From: a virus
IMG/VR virus record: IMGVR_UViG_3300000116_000040
Coordinates: 1-30,657 of that record
Length of the DNA: 30,657 bases
Strand: one strand, 5' to 3'
In this document: positions 1-7,818 of the stretch, one piece after another
How the letters are laid out: every line of letters starts with the position of its first letter
How positions within the stretch are numbered: the first letter of the stretch is position 1
Translations under genes and position numbers: made by a program
The notes under the pieces: model-generated
Told to the model about the DNA's origin: nothing
Database searches by the model: none
What the model saw: the letters and a program-made list of their open reading frames with translations, nothing else

Positions 1-851
1 ATTCTATCAATAAACCTATCAAACAGAAAAGTATCAGATCGATCAACAACTACCACTTTAACAAATTTACCTGTTAACTGTTTTACGTCGTAATCATTAT
101 AATCTGTTTCTTTATCGTTATATAATACTTTATGAAATAGAGTATATGGATTTCTAATACGTTCAACATTACGAGTTTCTGTATCAACAATAGAAAAGAA
201 TTTAGGATCATGCGCATCTGACCAAAAAAATTCCATTTGAGAACCTAAGTACCAGATATTATCTTTTCTCGATGATACGTGATAATGACCAGTTAAAACT
301 AATTCAAACTTTTTAAATAATTCAGCGCTCATACCATGAGTATTTTCTACGCCTCTCATCATTTCAAAACCACCAAGTTCTAAATGACTTGCTAGCCAAT
401 CAGCTTTACAATTATTAATAAAATCCATAGATTTTTCATAATTATCAGAACATATCCATGGTAACATAGCCATTTTTAATGAACCATAATTCATTACAGT
501 TGGTTCCATAACAATGTTCACTTCGTTCATGAAGTGACCTAATAGTTCTTTTAAACTATTCATGTCGTTTGTATTCTTAAAATAAGTGTCATGGTTACCT
601 GGAATAATATCCATAGACATACCACGTTTACGCATTTCATTTAAGAAATGTTTACGATTATGATTTAAAGCTTTTATATTTACTACTTTACGATTGTCAT
701 AATAATCACCTAAGTGAACAATCTGAGTAATGTTGTGTTTTTCACATTCTGGAAAAAATATATTCGCATAAAAATCTTCTGCATTATCTAAAAAGATTTG
801 AGAAGAATTACGAATTCCAGTGTGTGTATCGTTCAATATTGCTATTTTCAT
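1..851 (-). CDS. gp47: gp47-like recombination nuclease subunit (SbcD/Mre11 family), 3' end outside window
   Basis: N-terminal 283 codons of a calcineurin-type metallophosphoesterase, read from the ATG at 851; no stop codon occurs before the window edge. The motifs are in the expected order: D8-x-H10 near the start, GDYYD at 48-52, GNHD at 85-88, and a later GHYH. These are the metal-binding residues of the SbcD/Mre11 nuclease. In T4, gp47 pairs with the ATPase gp46 to process DNA ends for recombination-dependent replication and host DNA breakdown; gp46 would be expected just beyond the left edge. The ATG overlaps the stop of the small upstream gene (ATGA), so the two are probably translationally coupled. 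The family call is firm; naming it gp47 also relies on the neighbourhood (55, uvsW, uvsY). Confidence 0.93.
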   Translation of the reverse strand, partial: MKIAILNDTHTGIRNSSQIFLDNAEDFYANIFFPECEKHNITQIVHLGDYYDNRKVVNIKALNHNRKHFLNEMRKRGMSMDIIPGNHDTYFKNTNDMNSLKELLGHFMNEVNIVMEPTVMNYGSLKMAMLPWICSDNYEKSMDFINNCKADWLASHLELGGFEMMRGVENTHGMSAELFKKFELVLTGHYHVSSRKDNIWYLGSQMEFFWSDAHDPKFFSIVDTETRNVERIRNPYTLFHKVLYNDKETDYNDYDVKQLTGKFVKVVVVDRSDTFLFDRFIDR

Positions 852-1075
852 TTATCTTCCATTATCTTTTGCAATTGCAATTCTTTGCCGCCTAACTCTC
901 TTAGTTGACATTTATAATCGTACATAGAGTTATGGCCTTCATATTTTGTTAAACAATCACGAGCAGTAATATTTTTCCAAAATACTTTTTGTCCACTAGG
1001 ATACGTAATTTCATAAGTGCGTAGTTTCTTATCCCACGACTTAGGAGACCCATCTGTCATATATGTGACTGTCAT
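848..1075 (-). CDS. Small conserved-type hypothetical protein between 55 and 47
   Basis: A 75-residue protein of unknown function, not recognised. It is charged, with no signal peptide or membrane segment. It has a YPSGQKVFW segment in the middle and an acidic-basic helical C-terminus. Its start overlaps the stop of gene 55 (TAATG) and its stop overlaps the start of gene 47 (ATGA), which supports it as a real, coupled gene rather than a chance reading frame. A second in-frame ATG lies at residue 6. The location between the late sigma factor and the recombination nuclease suggests a small accessory protein of DNA metabolism or transcription, but that is only context. Confidence 0.75.
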   Translation of the reverse strand: MTVTYMTDGSPKSWDKKLRTYEITYPSGQKVFWKNITARDCLTKYEGHNSMYDYKCQLRELGGKELQLQKIMEDK

Positions 1076-1668
1076 TACAAAAACTCAGATAAATCAGAAT
1101 CAGCATATGCTGTTCTCTTTTTTCTTTTCTTCTTTTCAGTTTTAACAATTTCTTTTACTTGAGTATCAACAAACTTAATTCTATCGATTCTAGTTTTAAG
1201 TGTATCAACAAAAGCACCTGCTACTAAACCAGAAGTAGCATCACCATTTTCGTTAATCATATAATCTTCTGCACCAGAATTAGCAATATATTTCATTTTG
1301 ATTTCTTGTTGTTTTTTTTCTTTTGCAATCCTACGAAGAAAAGCATACCAAGTTATTTGTGTGAAATACGCAAATGCATTTGGTTTACCAGTTCGTGTTG
1401 CTGCTTCAATATCGTAATTGTTTATAGCTTTCAAACAATTTTCTACTGCGTCCATAACCATTTCTTCACGATAGGTATATCGAATAAAATTTGCTTTGTG
1501 CGATAATCCTTCAGCTATTCTCAAGAAACATTGAGCTACATAATCTGGTACCTTTGGAATTGATATATCAGATTTTTTTGCTGTGATTACTGTGTAAACA
1601 TAGTCTACAACAGCTTGTGAAAACTCTGCATTATTAACGTAGTGAATACTTTTTCTTTTTTCACGCAT
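1075..1668 (-). CDS. gp55: gp55-like late transcription sigma factor
   Basis: A T4-type late sigma factor of about 197 residues (T4 gp55 is 185). It directs host RNA polymerase to TATAAATA late promoters, seven of which occur in this window. Visible features are a helical sigma-2-like core that includes the FAYFTQITWYAFLRRIAKEKK segment in parts, a Lys/Arg-rich stretch near the end, and the terminal DLSEFL. The tail corresponds to the short acidic-hydrophobic end of T4 gp55 that binds the gp45 sliding clamp for activation. Start choice: an ATG at 1683 is possible, but the ribosome-binding sequence AAGGAGA at 1674-1680 lies downstream of it and is correctly spaced for the ATG at 1668, which is therefore preferred. 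The stop overlaps the next start (TAATG). Confidence 0.93.
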   Translation of the reverse strand: MREKRKSIHYVNNAEFSQAVVDYVYTVITAKKSDISIPKVPDYVAQCFLRIAEGLSHKANFIRYTYREEMVMDAVENCLKAINNYDIEAATRTGKPNAFAYFTQITWYAFLRRIAKEKKQQEIKMKYIANSGAEDYMINENGDATSGLVAGAFVDTLKTRIDRIKFVDTQVKEIVKTEKKKRKKRTAYADSDLSEFL

Positions 1669-1836
1669 TAGGGTCTCCTTCATTATTAAGTATAATTATA
1701 TCACTAAAAGCCCTAAAAGTACATAATTAAATTTTGTTTTAAATCGTAAATATAATTTTATATTTGCTCATTATTTTGTTTACAATACATCATTATTATG
1801 GTATAATAAAGTAAGTATTCGGGGAGAGGAGATATA
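1669..1836 (-). promoter_or_regulatory. Intergenic region upstream of gene 55 with sigma70-like promoter
   Basis: This is the longest non-coding stretch in the window and is very AT-rich. On the minus strand it contains TTGTAA (1780-1785), a 17-base spacer and TATAAA (1757-1762), a fair match to a host sigma70 promoter. That would let gene 55 be made before late transcription begins. A 7-base AT-only inverted repeat with a 3-base loop lies at 1793-1809; its low GC argues against a terminator. No exact TATAAATA box is present. The promoter call is a pattern match only. Confidence 0.35.
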
Positions 1837-2469
1837 CTATCTTCCATCTTCGGTTGTGTATTGCCATTCATCAGTGTGTCCAACAGACCATTTTGATTCT
1901 GTTTCTACTCTATAGTTCTGTGTACAAACTTTAAAATCTGGTTTTAATAATTTACTAGGTGTTAAACTTGAATCGTTCCAAATAACTCGATTATTAGGTT
2001 GTGCAGCAAACTGTCCATTATCTAGTTGTATGATATTAAAAGATTTATGTTCTGGATCGTGTTCACTAAAATTTACATCAGTTATTGATTTATCAGGATG
2101 AGCGTTATCAATTGTAAAAAGATACTCGCCTCCATGCATTTTTTTATCTTTGCCAAAAAACTCACAACGAGAAAGAATAGGTTTTTCAACTACTGTTAAA
2201 TGATAATCAAAACAATCCCAAAGCTGAAGAACATCAAGAGGAAGGTCGCCGTGATCAGTTTTCCAGACGAAAGCTGAGAGAGGAAGTTTATCGTATAGTG
2301 CTCCATATTCTGTTAACAAAGTTTCAAAGTAAAGAGCTTTGTGTTGAGTTGATTTAACTGATATCCATAAGCCGGGAGTTAACTCGCCATGTCCGTACTC
2401 TAAATCGTACAAATATTCTTTTCTTACAAACACGTTTTCAGGTGGAAGTGGGTGCACTAAAAAACTCAA
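1837..2469 (-). CDS. Hypothetical protein with TTG start, between uvsW cluster and gene 55
   Basis: A 210-residue protein of unknown function; I do not recognise the family. It is rich in Trp, His and Tyr, has no signal peptide or membrane helix, and looks like a compact, mostly beta soluble protein. The start is unusual: the only start that fits both spacing and context is TTG at 2467-2469. It is preceded by AAGGAT about nine bases upstream, and it overlaps the stop codon of the previous gene (TTGA). A later in-frame GTG at residue 5 is possible but lacks its own ribosome-binding site. It is the last gene of the uvsY-uvsW run before the non-coding region ahead of gene 55. Confidence 0.8.
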   Translation of the reverse strand: MSFLVHPLPPENVFVRKEYLYDLEYGHGELTPGLWISVKSTQHKALYFETLLTEYGALYDKLPLSAFVWKTDHGDLPLDVLQLWDCFDYHLTVVEKPILSRCEFFGKDKKMHGGEYLFTIDNAHPDKSITDVNFSEHDPEHKSFNIIQLDNGQFAAQPNNRVIWNDSSLTPSKLLKPDFKVCTQNYRVETESKWSVGHTDEWQYTTEDGR

Positions 2470-2921
2470 TGTAGTTTATCCTTATCTATTGATGGAAAGA
2501 TGAGCACGTTTTCGCCAAGCTCTTCTCTTATTTTGTCTTGTTCTTTAATTTCATCGTCTATAAAATTATATATCCAATCATTAAGTTCTTGATCTCCCAT
2601 AGATTCAAATTCTTCTAAAGTTTTACCATTTTTTAAAAATTTACTCATTGCACTTACTGATTTAGCGTAATGCCTCATGATATATCTCGATGGCTGATTT
2701 TCAGCAATAATGTGTTTTGTATTTAATAATTGTAATTGATCTAAACTATCTTGAAAAGCCACGTACGGTCTAAGCGCAAAATAACTCATTCCATCTTCGA
2801 AATGTTCAGTTTCAACTATCTTCATTGCTGCTCGAATAATAAGAAGATCTTCTTGGCTATCAACTATATCTGCAACTATCTCGTCACCGTTAGTTAATTT
2901 AAATTGTTTAAATGATTTCAT
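2466..2921 (-). CDS. Small protein with Sm-like N-terminal segment
   Basis: A 151-residue protein. Residues 5-35 (FKLTNGDEIVADIVD and the hydrophobic strands after it) look like the Sm1 motif of Sm/LSm folds, in which a G-D/E pair follows a first strand. The rest is helical and acidic, ending in a region with several Glu and Asp residues. The Sm-like resemblance is read by eye and is inference; if right, the protein could bind RNA or act as a small beta-barrel adaptor. It sits directly behind uvsW, with its ATG overlapping the uvsW stop (ATGA), so it is co-translated with the helicase. The exact function is unknown. Confidence 0.8.
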   Translation of the reverse strand: MKSFKQFKLTNGDEIVADIVDSQEDLLIIRAAMKIVETEHFEDGMSYFALRPYVAFQDSLDQLQLLNTKHIIAENQPSRYIMRHYAKSVSAMSKFLKNGKTLEEFESMGDQELNDWIYNFIDDEIKEQDKIREELGENVLIFPSIDKDKLH

Positions 2922-4390
2922 AATTCAACTTTGTAAGTTTTGCAATTAAATTTTTCTTTATTATATATTCTAAGTCGTTCTTCGCCGTGTAACCAAGCAA
3001 AGTTTTTTCTTTTGTCTGTACTAATATTATCTATAATGTCGTAAAGTTGAGTTGGTTCTTCATTATCAGATTTTCGCAATCCTCTCCCTATCGATTGTAA
3101 AACTCTAATTTGACTTTTCGACGGAGATGCGAATATTATATTATGCAGATTCCTAATATTAATACCAGTACTGAAAGTGCCTAAACTAGCAACAATAATA
3201 GCATTTTTCTGTTTCTCGACTATTCCACGAATTGCTTCACGATCTGAAGTAGCTACACTGCCTGATACAAAAAAAATCTTGCGGCCATCTTCTGCTTTAT
3301 CTCTAATTAAATCAAATAAAGGCTTTCCGTGTTTTTCAACAAAATTAAATAACACAAGGCTATTACCTTTTTGATCGAGTGCTAAATTTCGAATTAATCT
3401 ATTTCTTTTTTCACTTGTGACTATATACTCAATTTCATCCTGATAACTTTTTTCTTCACATTCCTTTCTTGCTTCTGCAGAATAATTAAGAATAAGTCTT
3501 TTAATATTTAACTCAGCTAAAGTGCCTGAGTCTTGTAACCGCTTTGTAGTAGTAACTTTAAATGTTTTACCAAACAGTCCTTGAAGCACTAATTCGTGTG
3601 TTTGAGTTCCGTCTAAAGTTCCAGTTGTTCCATATCGATATTTTGCTTCTGTCGCTTTGTTCATAATGTTCATTAACGATTTAGATTTAAATCCGTGGCA
3701 CTCGTCACCAACTACCATTCCGAATTGATTATACCAATCTTTCGGTAATTTATAAATTGATTGCCATGTACTTACACAGATAGGTTGTTCAAAACTCTTA
3801 TCTCTTCCAGAATATATCCTGTGTATATGTTCTTTTTTACAACCGTATTGAGCAAAATCGTTATACATCTGTTCAACAAGAGAAGTCGTAGGTACAATAA
3901 CTAATACTTTTCCTTCACCAATTAAATGTAAAAAATACTGAGCTAATACGTATATAATTAAAGATTTACCAGAACCTGTTGGTGATAATAAAATACCGCG
4001 AGTTCGGTGTAATGCTTCCATTATTGCAATAAACTGATAATCATGCGGATCAAATGGAAGACTTAAATCTTTAATAAAATTAACAACTTCTTTCGGATCA
4101 GGTCGTTCTTCTTCGAGCGGTGTACCATATTTAGTTTCAATCAATTCATAGTTATATCCACGACTTTCAATGAACTTAACTAAATGATGAATGAGCCCAG
4201 CTGGAAGTTCGCCACTGTTTGTATCGTACAGCCGTATTTTTCCATCCCAGATTTTGCGCTTAAACGCTGGCATCCATTGGTAACCAGGTACAAAAAAAGA
4301 AAAGAACTCTTTTATTTCAGCTGCTTGACCAAAATCGCAATCTACATGTAAATTAGCGTGATTTAAGCGCCGGACTCGAATTGCTTCCAT
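2918..4390 (-). CDS. uvsW: UvsW-like superfamily 2 DNA/RNA helicase
   Basis: A 490-residue helicase (T4 UvsW is about 500). The N-terminal domain (about 1-100) resembles the small UvsW substrate-binding domain, including the pattern W-D-G-x-I-R-L at 48-54. Walker A is SPTGSGKS (136-143), the DEAH-type motif II is DECH (229-232), and motif VI is QSIGRGLRKS (432-441). In T4 this enzyme unwinds R-loops and branched DNA, shutting off origin replication and favouring recombination-dependent replication and repair. The start overlaps the end of uvsY by 28 bases and the stop overlaps the next gene, giving a tight uvsY-uvsW unit. No key motif is missing. Confidence 0.96.
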   Translation of the reverse strand: MEAIRVRRLNHANLHVDCDFGQAAEIKEFFSFFVPGYQWMPAFKRKIWDGKIRLYDTNSGELPAGLIHHLVKFIESRGYNYELIETKYGTPLEEERPDPKEVVNFIKDLSLPFDPHDYQFIAIMEALHRTRGILLSPTGSGKSLIIYVLAQYFLHLIGEGKVLVIVPTTSLVEQMYNDFAQYGCKKEHIHRIYSGRDKSFEQPICVSTWQSIYKLPKDWYNQFGMVVGDECHGFKSKSLMNIMNKATEAKYRYGTTGTLDGTQTHELVLQGLFGKTFKVTTTKRLQDSGTLAELNIKRLILNYSAEARKECEEKSYQDEIEYIVTSEKRNRLIRNLALDQKGNSLVLFNFVEKHGKPLFDLIRDKAEDGRKIFFVSGSVATSDREAIRGIVEKQKNAIIVASLGTFSTGINIRNLHNIIFASPSKSQIRVLQSIGRGLRKSDNEEPTQLYDIIDNISTDKRKNFAWLHGEERLRIYNKEKFNCKTYKVEL

Positions 4391-4806
4391 TTAATTATAT
4401 TACCTATAGTTTGATGTCGCCAATTTAAATTTGATACTATCTCAGTTAATGTTTCTACTAATGTTTTGTAATACTGTATTTTTTCTTCAGATTTTTGTAT
4501 TTCAGGATCAGCATCGTAATAGTATTCCATATCACCTTTTAATACTTTAAGTCCGTTGAACGGATCTTGTTCCCAACCAGTTTGTTCAAGTTCTTCTTTA
4601 TCCATTTTACCATTATAATATAGCCATTTTTGTTTTAGTAAAGTTTTTTGCGTAAACTCTGCACGTCTCAGCAATAGCTTTGAATTGGCTAGTTTTTCAA
4701 GATATTTTGCATGAAGTAACGGTGTGTTACGAGAATCTTCGTCTAGTTGCATACTAAGTTTGCTGTCCCCTGCCCAATCAGCAAGGACTTCTTTCAAATC
4801 AATCAT
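4363..4806 (-). CDS. uvsY: UvsY-like recombination mediator
   Basis: A 147-residue protein (T4 UvsY is 137) with the same size, helical make-up and gene position as UvsY. It begins MIDLKEVLADW, has a Lys/Arg-rich helix around residues 40-60 suited to single-stranded DNA binding, and carries the C-terminal NLNWRHQTIGNIIKW segment typical of the family. UvsY loads the recombinase UvsX onto single-stranded DNA coated with gp32. A TATAAATA late promoter box lies 22 bases upstream of the ATG, with GGAG as ribosome-binding site. The gene overlaps uvsW by 28 bases. The family call rests on pattern and location and is strong. Confidence 0.92.
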   Translation of the reverse strand: MIDLKEVLADWAGDSKLSMQLDEDSRNTPLLHAKYLEKLANSKLLLRRAEFTQKTLLKQKWLYYNGKMDKEELEQTGWEQDPFNGLKVLKGDMEYYYDADPEIQKSEEKIQYYKTLVETLTEIVSNLNWRHQTIGNIIKWKQFESGA

Positions 4807-4828
4807 GATATAACTCCATTATTAAACT

Positions 4829-4836
4829 TATTTATA
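4829..4836 (-). promoter_or_regulatory. T4-type late promoter box, upstream of uvsY
   Basis: Exact TATAAATA on the minus strand, 22 bases before the uvsY ATG. It overlaps the stop codon of the upstream gp19-like gene. It matches the single-element late promoter recognised by gp55-containing polymerase. Confidence 0.8.
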
Positions 4837-5332
4837 ACAGCTCAAAAGTCTGAAATCTAAAGGTCATTGATGCTGTTAAAAACTCTCCACCGCCTGACGT
4901 TGACTCAAATTGAATACCTCCAAGATTTGTAGGTATAGCTCCATTGTATTTTATATTTTTAGTTTTGTTATTTTGACTATTTAAAATACTCAAAGTAATA
5001 TCAGCGCTTGAAGGAACCACAGTTTTACTACGATCGATCGCGCCTTTTAACGGCTGATCAATAATTCTTATCATCCAGTCGTGCATTTCTTGATAACCTT
5101 TTAAATCTTCATCAAGAATAATTGACATTGATAATTCGCCAAAATCTAAACTTCCACCTGCTAATGGTATAGATCTAACTTTTCTGTACGGTAATTCTGA
5201 TGGAGTTAGTGACACATCTGGGTGTTGAAAACTTTGAACAAAATATTCGAGGTTTGGATAATTTTCTCTATCTATAATAACTTTAAAACCGGTAGGTTGT
5301 AGATAATTTAAATTAGTTGTAAGTTTTGCCAT
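4832..5332 (-). CDS. gp19-family tail-tube-like structural protein (second copy)
   Basis: A 166-residue beta-rich protein that follows the pattern of the T4 tail-tube family: an N-terminal TGFKVIIDR strand, FVQSFQHPDVSL, a charged loop, the ILDEDLKGYQEMHDWM segment (acidic turn, then a helix with Trp) and a last strand ending FRFQTFELL. The canonical gp19 is encoded separately at 10720-11256, so this is a divergent paralogue. Possible roles are a baseplate-hub or tube-initiator ring (gp48/gp54-like), or a tube-end protein. A gp3-type completion protein is sometimes found in this position in related phages, but the sequence looks more like gp19. It has its own late promoter box (5351-5358) and a strong AAGGAG site. 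Confidence 0.82.
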   Translation of the reverse strand: MAKLTTNLNYLQPTGFKVIIDRENYPNLEYFVQSFQHPDVSLTPSELPYRKVRSIPLAGGSLDFGELSMSIILDEDLKGYQEMHDWMIRIIDQPLKGAIDRSKTVVPSSADITLSILNSQNNKTKNIKYNGAIPTNLGGIQFESTSGGGEFLTASMTFRFQTFELL

Positions 5333-5350
5333 ATCAACTCCTTATACCTT

Positions 5351-5358
5351 TATTTATA
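5351..5358 (-). promoter_or_regulatory. T4-type late promoter box, upstream of gp19-like gene
   Basis: Exact TATAAATA on the minus strand, 18 bases before the gp19-like ATG and directly after the gene 23 terminator. Transcription would start just ahead of the AAGGAG ribosome-binding site, giving a very short leader. Confidence 0.85.
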
Positions 5359-5362
5359 CAAT

Positions 5363-5388
5363 AAAAAAGAGGTCCCGAAGGACCTCTT
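5363..5388 (-). terminator. Intrinsic terminator after gene 23
   Basis: On the minus strand, a perfect 9-base stem (AAGAGGTCC / GGACCTCTT) closes a TTCG tetraloop and runs into TTTTTT. The stem occupies 5367-5388. It lies 25 bases past the gene 23 stop and just before a late promoter, which isolates the abundant capsid transcript from the next unit. The stable UUCG loop and the U-run make this the clearest terminator in the window. Confidence 0.93.
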
Positions 5389-5412
5389 AGTGAATCAATG
5401 GTTAGTTTACTA

Positions 5413-6750
5413 TTAAGTAAGCAAGTTATTAACAGCAGAGATTCTGTAGTATTGGTTGGTTCTATCAGAAGCAAGACCGTTAGCTGGAGTAGCTCCAACG
5501 AATGGGTTTGATACCATTCCATAACGTGTCTTAAAGCCTATTCTTGGCTGGAAGTCTTCTTCGCCAACAGCTTTTACCATTGTTAGTGGTACGTATGGGC
5601 AATAGAATAAACCTGCGTCATACGGGTTTGTACCTTTATATCCAACGTTGATATAATCACGTGTTGAATAAGGATCAATGTAGACTCTAGTTCTACCGTT
5701 AAGAGTACCAGCAAATGTATTACCAGTATCGTCAACGTTTAAGTTAGAGCTAAGTGCTGGAGTATAATCTAACATACCAGCTGCGTTAAGTGCAGCAGCT
5801 ACGTCAGATGAACATAGAATAAAGTTACCTTTACCTCTACGTGTCTCTTTAGCAATTACGTTAGACTCACGCTCAATCTGCATGATCAAGCCTTTGTACT
5901 TCTCAACACTCCAACGACCATCAGCATCAGTTGATAAATCAAAAATACCTAATGTCTGGTTTGAAGTTTGACGTGAACCGATTTTTGCTTGTCTGTTCAC
6001 TGTACGTACAACTTCACGGTTGATTTCTGAAAGAATTTCAGTTGACAAGATATTAGCCAACTCTGTTTCAGCATCTAATCCATGAATTGCTTTTAAGTCT
6101 TGAGCAAGTTCAAGAGTGTAGTTTGCTTTTAAAGCACGTGACTTAGCAGTCACAGTTGCTTTTTCAATGGTGAATCCCATATCAGCAAAAGTCTCAGTTG
6201 GGGATGAGCCTGTGCCTAATACTTCAGCTTCAGCTGTGGTATAAGCGTCACCCATGTAAGGTACGTGTACGCCTTCAGAGTCAATGATTGTTGAGTCATT
6301 GTCACCGTCTAATGTACCAGCAAGACCTGATGGACCAGCTGCTCCGTTAGCTGTTGTTGCTGAGTCACCTGAGTAACCGACTGGAGCTTCGTTGAAGAGA
6401 GCTTCGTCGCCAGATGCAACACCTGCTTTAGTTTTTTGGAATACAGACTTCATCGCGAAGATAAGACCTGTTGGACCAGTCATTGGTTGTACACCACATA
6501 TGTCGTATGCAACAAGGTTAGGCATTGCACGTCTTACAAGTGCAATTAATACTGGATTCCAGTTAGCAACGCTACCTGCTTGAGTGATTTCTGTAAGACT
6601 TTGCTCTTCTCTAAGAGCAATTTCTTGGTTTTCTAGAACAGCAGCTGTAACTGCTCTTCTGTGCGCGTCTTGAATTTGACCAGATGATTCTTCATTCAAT
6701 ACTGGTGCCCATTTCTCAACGAGCTGATCGTATGATACTGCGTTTTGCAT
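5413..6750 (-). CDS. gp23: gp23-like major capsid protein precursor
   Basis: A 445-residue precursor of the hexameric head shell protein (T4 gp23 is 521). The hallmark LVRRAMPNLVAYDICGVQPM region with PTGLIFAMKSVF follows at about 71-98. Residues 1-54 form a charged helical N-terminal scaffold segment. L52-T53-E54 fits the L/I-x-E cleavage rule of the gp21 protease, so maturation would probably remove about 54 residues (65 in T4). The C-terminal half carries the conserved YINVGYKGTNPYDAGLFYCPYVP region. The ATG at 6750 has AAGGGAG upstream. It follows the scaffold gene 22 and precedes a strong terminator. No late promoter box was seen directly upstream. Confidence 0.97.
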   Translation of the reverse strand: MQNAVSYDQLVEKWAPVLNEESSGQIQDAHRRAVTAAVLENQEIALREEQSLTEITQAGSVANWNPVLIALVRRAMPNLVAYDICGVQPMTGPTGLIFAMKSVFQKTKAGVASGDEALFNEAPVGYSGDSATTANGAAGPSGLAGTLDGDNDSTIIDSEGVHVPYMGDAYTTAEAEVLGTGSSPTETFADMGFTIEKATVTAKSRALKANYTLELAQDLKAIHGLDAETELANILSTEILSEINREVVRTVNRQAKIGSRQTSNQTLGIFDLSTDADGRWSVEKYKGLIMQIERESNVIAKETRRGKGNFILCSSDVAAALNAAGMLDYTPALSSNLNVDDTGNTFAGTLNGRTRVYIDPYSTRDYINVGYKGTNPYDAGLFYCPYVPLTMVKAVGEEDFQPRIGFKTRYGMVSNPFVGATPANGLASDRTNQYYRISAVNNLLT

Positions 6751-6763
6751 TTAGATAACTCCC

Positions 6764-7801
6764 TTAGGATTTGTTTTGTCGTTTGATGGCACTCAAGTAC
6801 TGTCCCATGATTTCAGATGATTCAACTTCGAAAGCTTCGTCAACTTGTGTATCATCGGCTGTATTGTCTACCGCTTGATTTTTGAAGTAAGATTCCTTGA
6901 TTGTCTTAACTTTTTCTGCGAAATTATCGCTCCAGTCAATATCATCAGTTAATCCTTTTAACTTCTCAACTTGAGTATCAGCTAAATCTTTAGAAGCTTC
7001 GCGAATTACTTCGTTACGCTTATAATTTTCTAACTCCTCAGTCATTTCGATTATTTTATGAGTGGATGAGTTAACTTGTTCTTCTAACTCTTCACATTCA
7101 CCAGCGAGTTCGTCAACTAGGTCGACTTTTGACTCTGGTACGTCGATGTAAGACTCTGTGAACAGATCTTTTAGATTGTTCATGAATTTCTCAGCTATCT
7201 CTGTACGAAGGCCTGATTGTACAGCAACCTTATTATCTTCCATCCATTGCTCAACTACATAGTTAAGGTATGAATCTACCTTTTCTATTAGCTCAGCTTT
7301 AGTTGATGAGATTTCTTCAGACAGTTCCTCATTATATTTCTCTTCTAAACGATCCACTTCTTTTGCAAGTTTAGTTTTAATAGCAGCTTCAAAAATTGTA
7401 GCAGCTTTTCCTTTAAACTCACTTGAAAGTGTTGCCTCTTCAGATACTAGAGCATTTAAGTCTTCTTCGAAGTTTGCTTCGTATTGAATTTCTTGCTCAG
7501 CAATAGATTCGCCATCGAAATCATCTTCGTCTGTACCGTTATAGTGCATCATAGCATGCAAAGCTTTTTTATCCATTTTTTGCATTTTACCAACCATAGC
7601 AGTAATCATAGCTGCTTTAGTTTTCGGCATTGGATCTTGTTTAGATTGATCACCTTTACGCTTTGGGGCTGCCCCACTAGCATCTCCGGCTTTATCAACA
7701 CTTGCAACTGACTGTGCTTCTTGATCTCCGGTGTTCATTTCCACGACGTTATCATCATGGAGCTCAACATCTTGATCTTCTATTTGATTTTGATCAGTCA
7801 T
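6764..7801 (-). CDS. gp22: gp22-like prohead core scaffolding protein
   Basis: A 345-residue acidic, highly helical protein between the protease (21) and capsid (23) genes, exactly where T4 gene 22 lies. Residues 1-60 are acidic and disordered-looking. About 110-290 is almost continuous amphipathic helix with many Glu/Lys heptads, as expected for the scaffold core. Several L/I-x-E tripeptides could be gp21 cleavage sites, in keeping with the breakdown of gp22 during head maturation. It is longer than T4 gp22 (269), mainly through the extra N-terminal acidic part, which includes an MQKMDKKALHAMM helix. The call rests on location and composition more than on sharp motifs. Confidence 0.9.
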   Translation of the reverse strand: MTDQNQIEDQDVELHDDNVVEMNTGDQEAQSVASVDKAGDASGAAPKRKGDQSKQDPMPKTKAAMITAMVGKMQKMDKKALHAMMHYNGTDEDDFDGESIAEQEIQYEANFEEDLNALVSEEATLSSEFKGKAATIFEAAIKTKLAKEVDRLEEKYNEELSEEISSTKAELIEKVDSYLNYVVEQWMEDNKVAVQSGLRTEIAEKFMNNLKDLFTESYIDVPESKVDLVDELAGECEELEEQVNSSTHKIIEMTEELENYKRNEVIREASKDLADTQVEKLKGLTDDIDWSDNFAEKVKTIKESYFKNQAVDNTADDTQVDEAFEVESSEIMGQYLSAIKRQNKS

Positions 7802-7818
7802 TAATTGACTCCCTATTA

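Noticed and set aside
1793-1809. Inverted repeat TTATTAT/ATAATAA as a terminator
   Set aside because: All-AT stem of seven bases without a following U-run in the direction of transcription; too weak.
5334-5522. 62-residue minus-strand reading frame over the end of gene 23
   Set aside because: It runs through the gene 23 terminator and late promoter, in a different frame from the capsid gene; a shadow.
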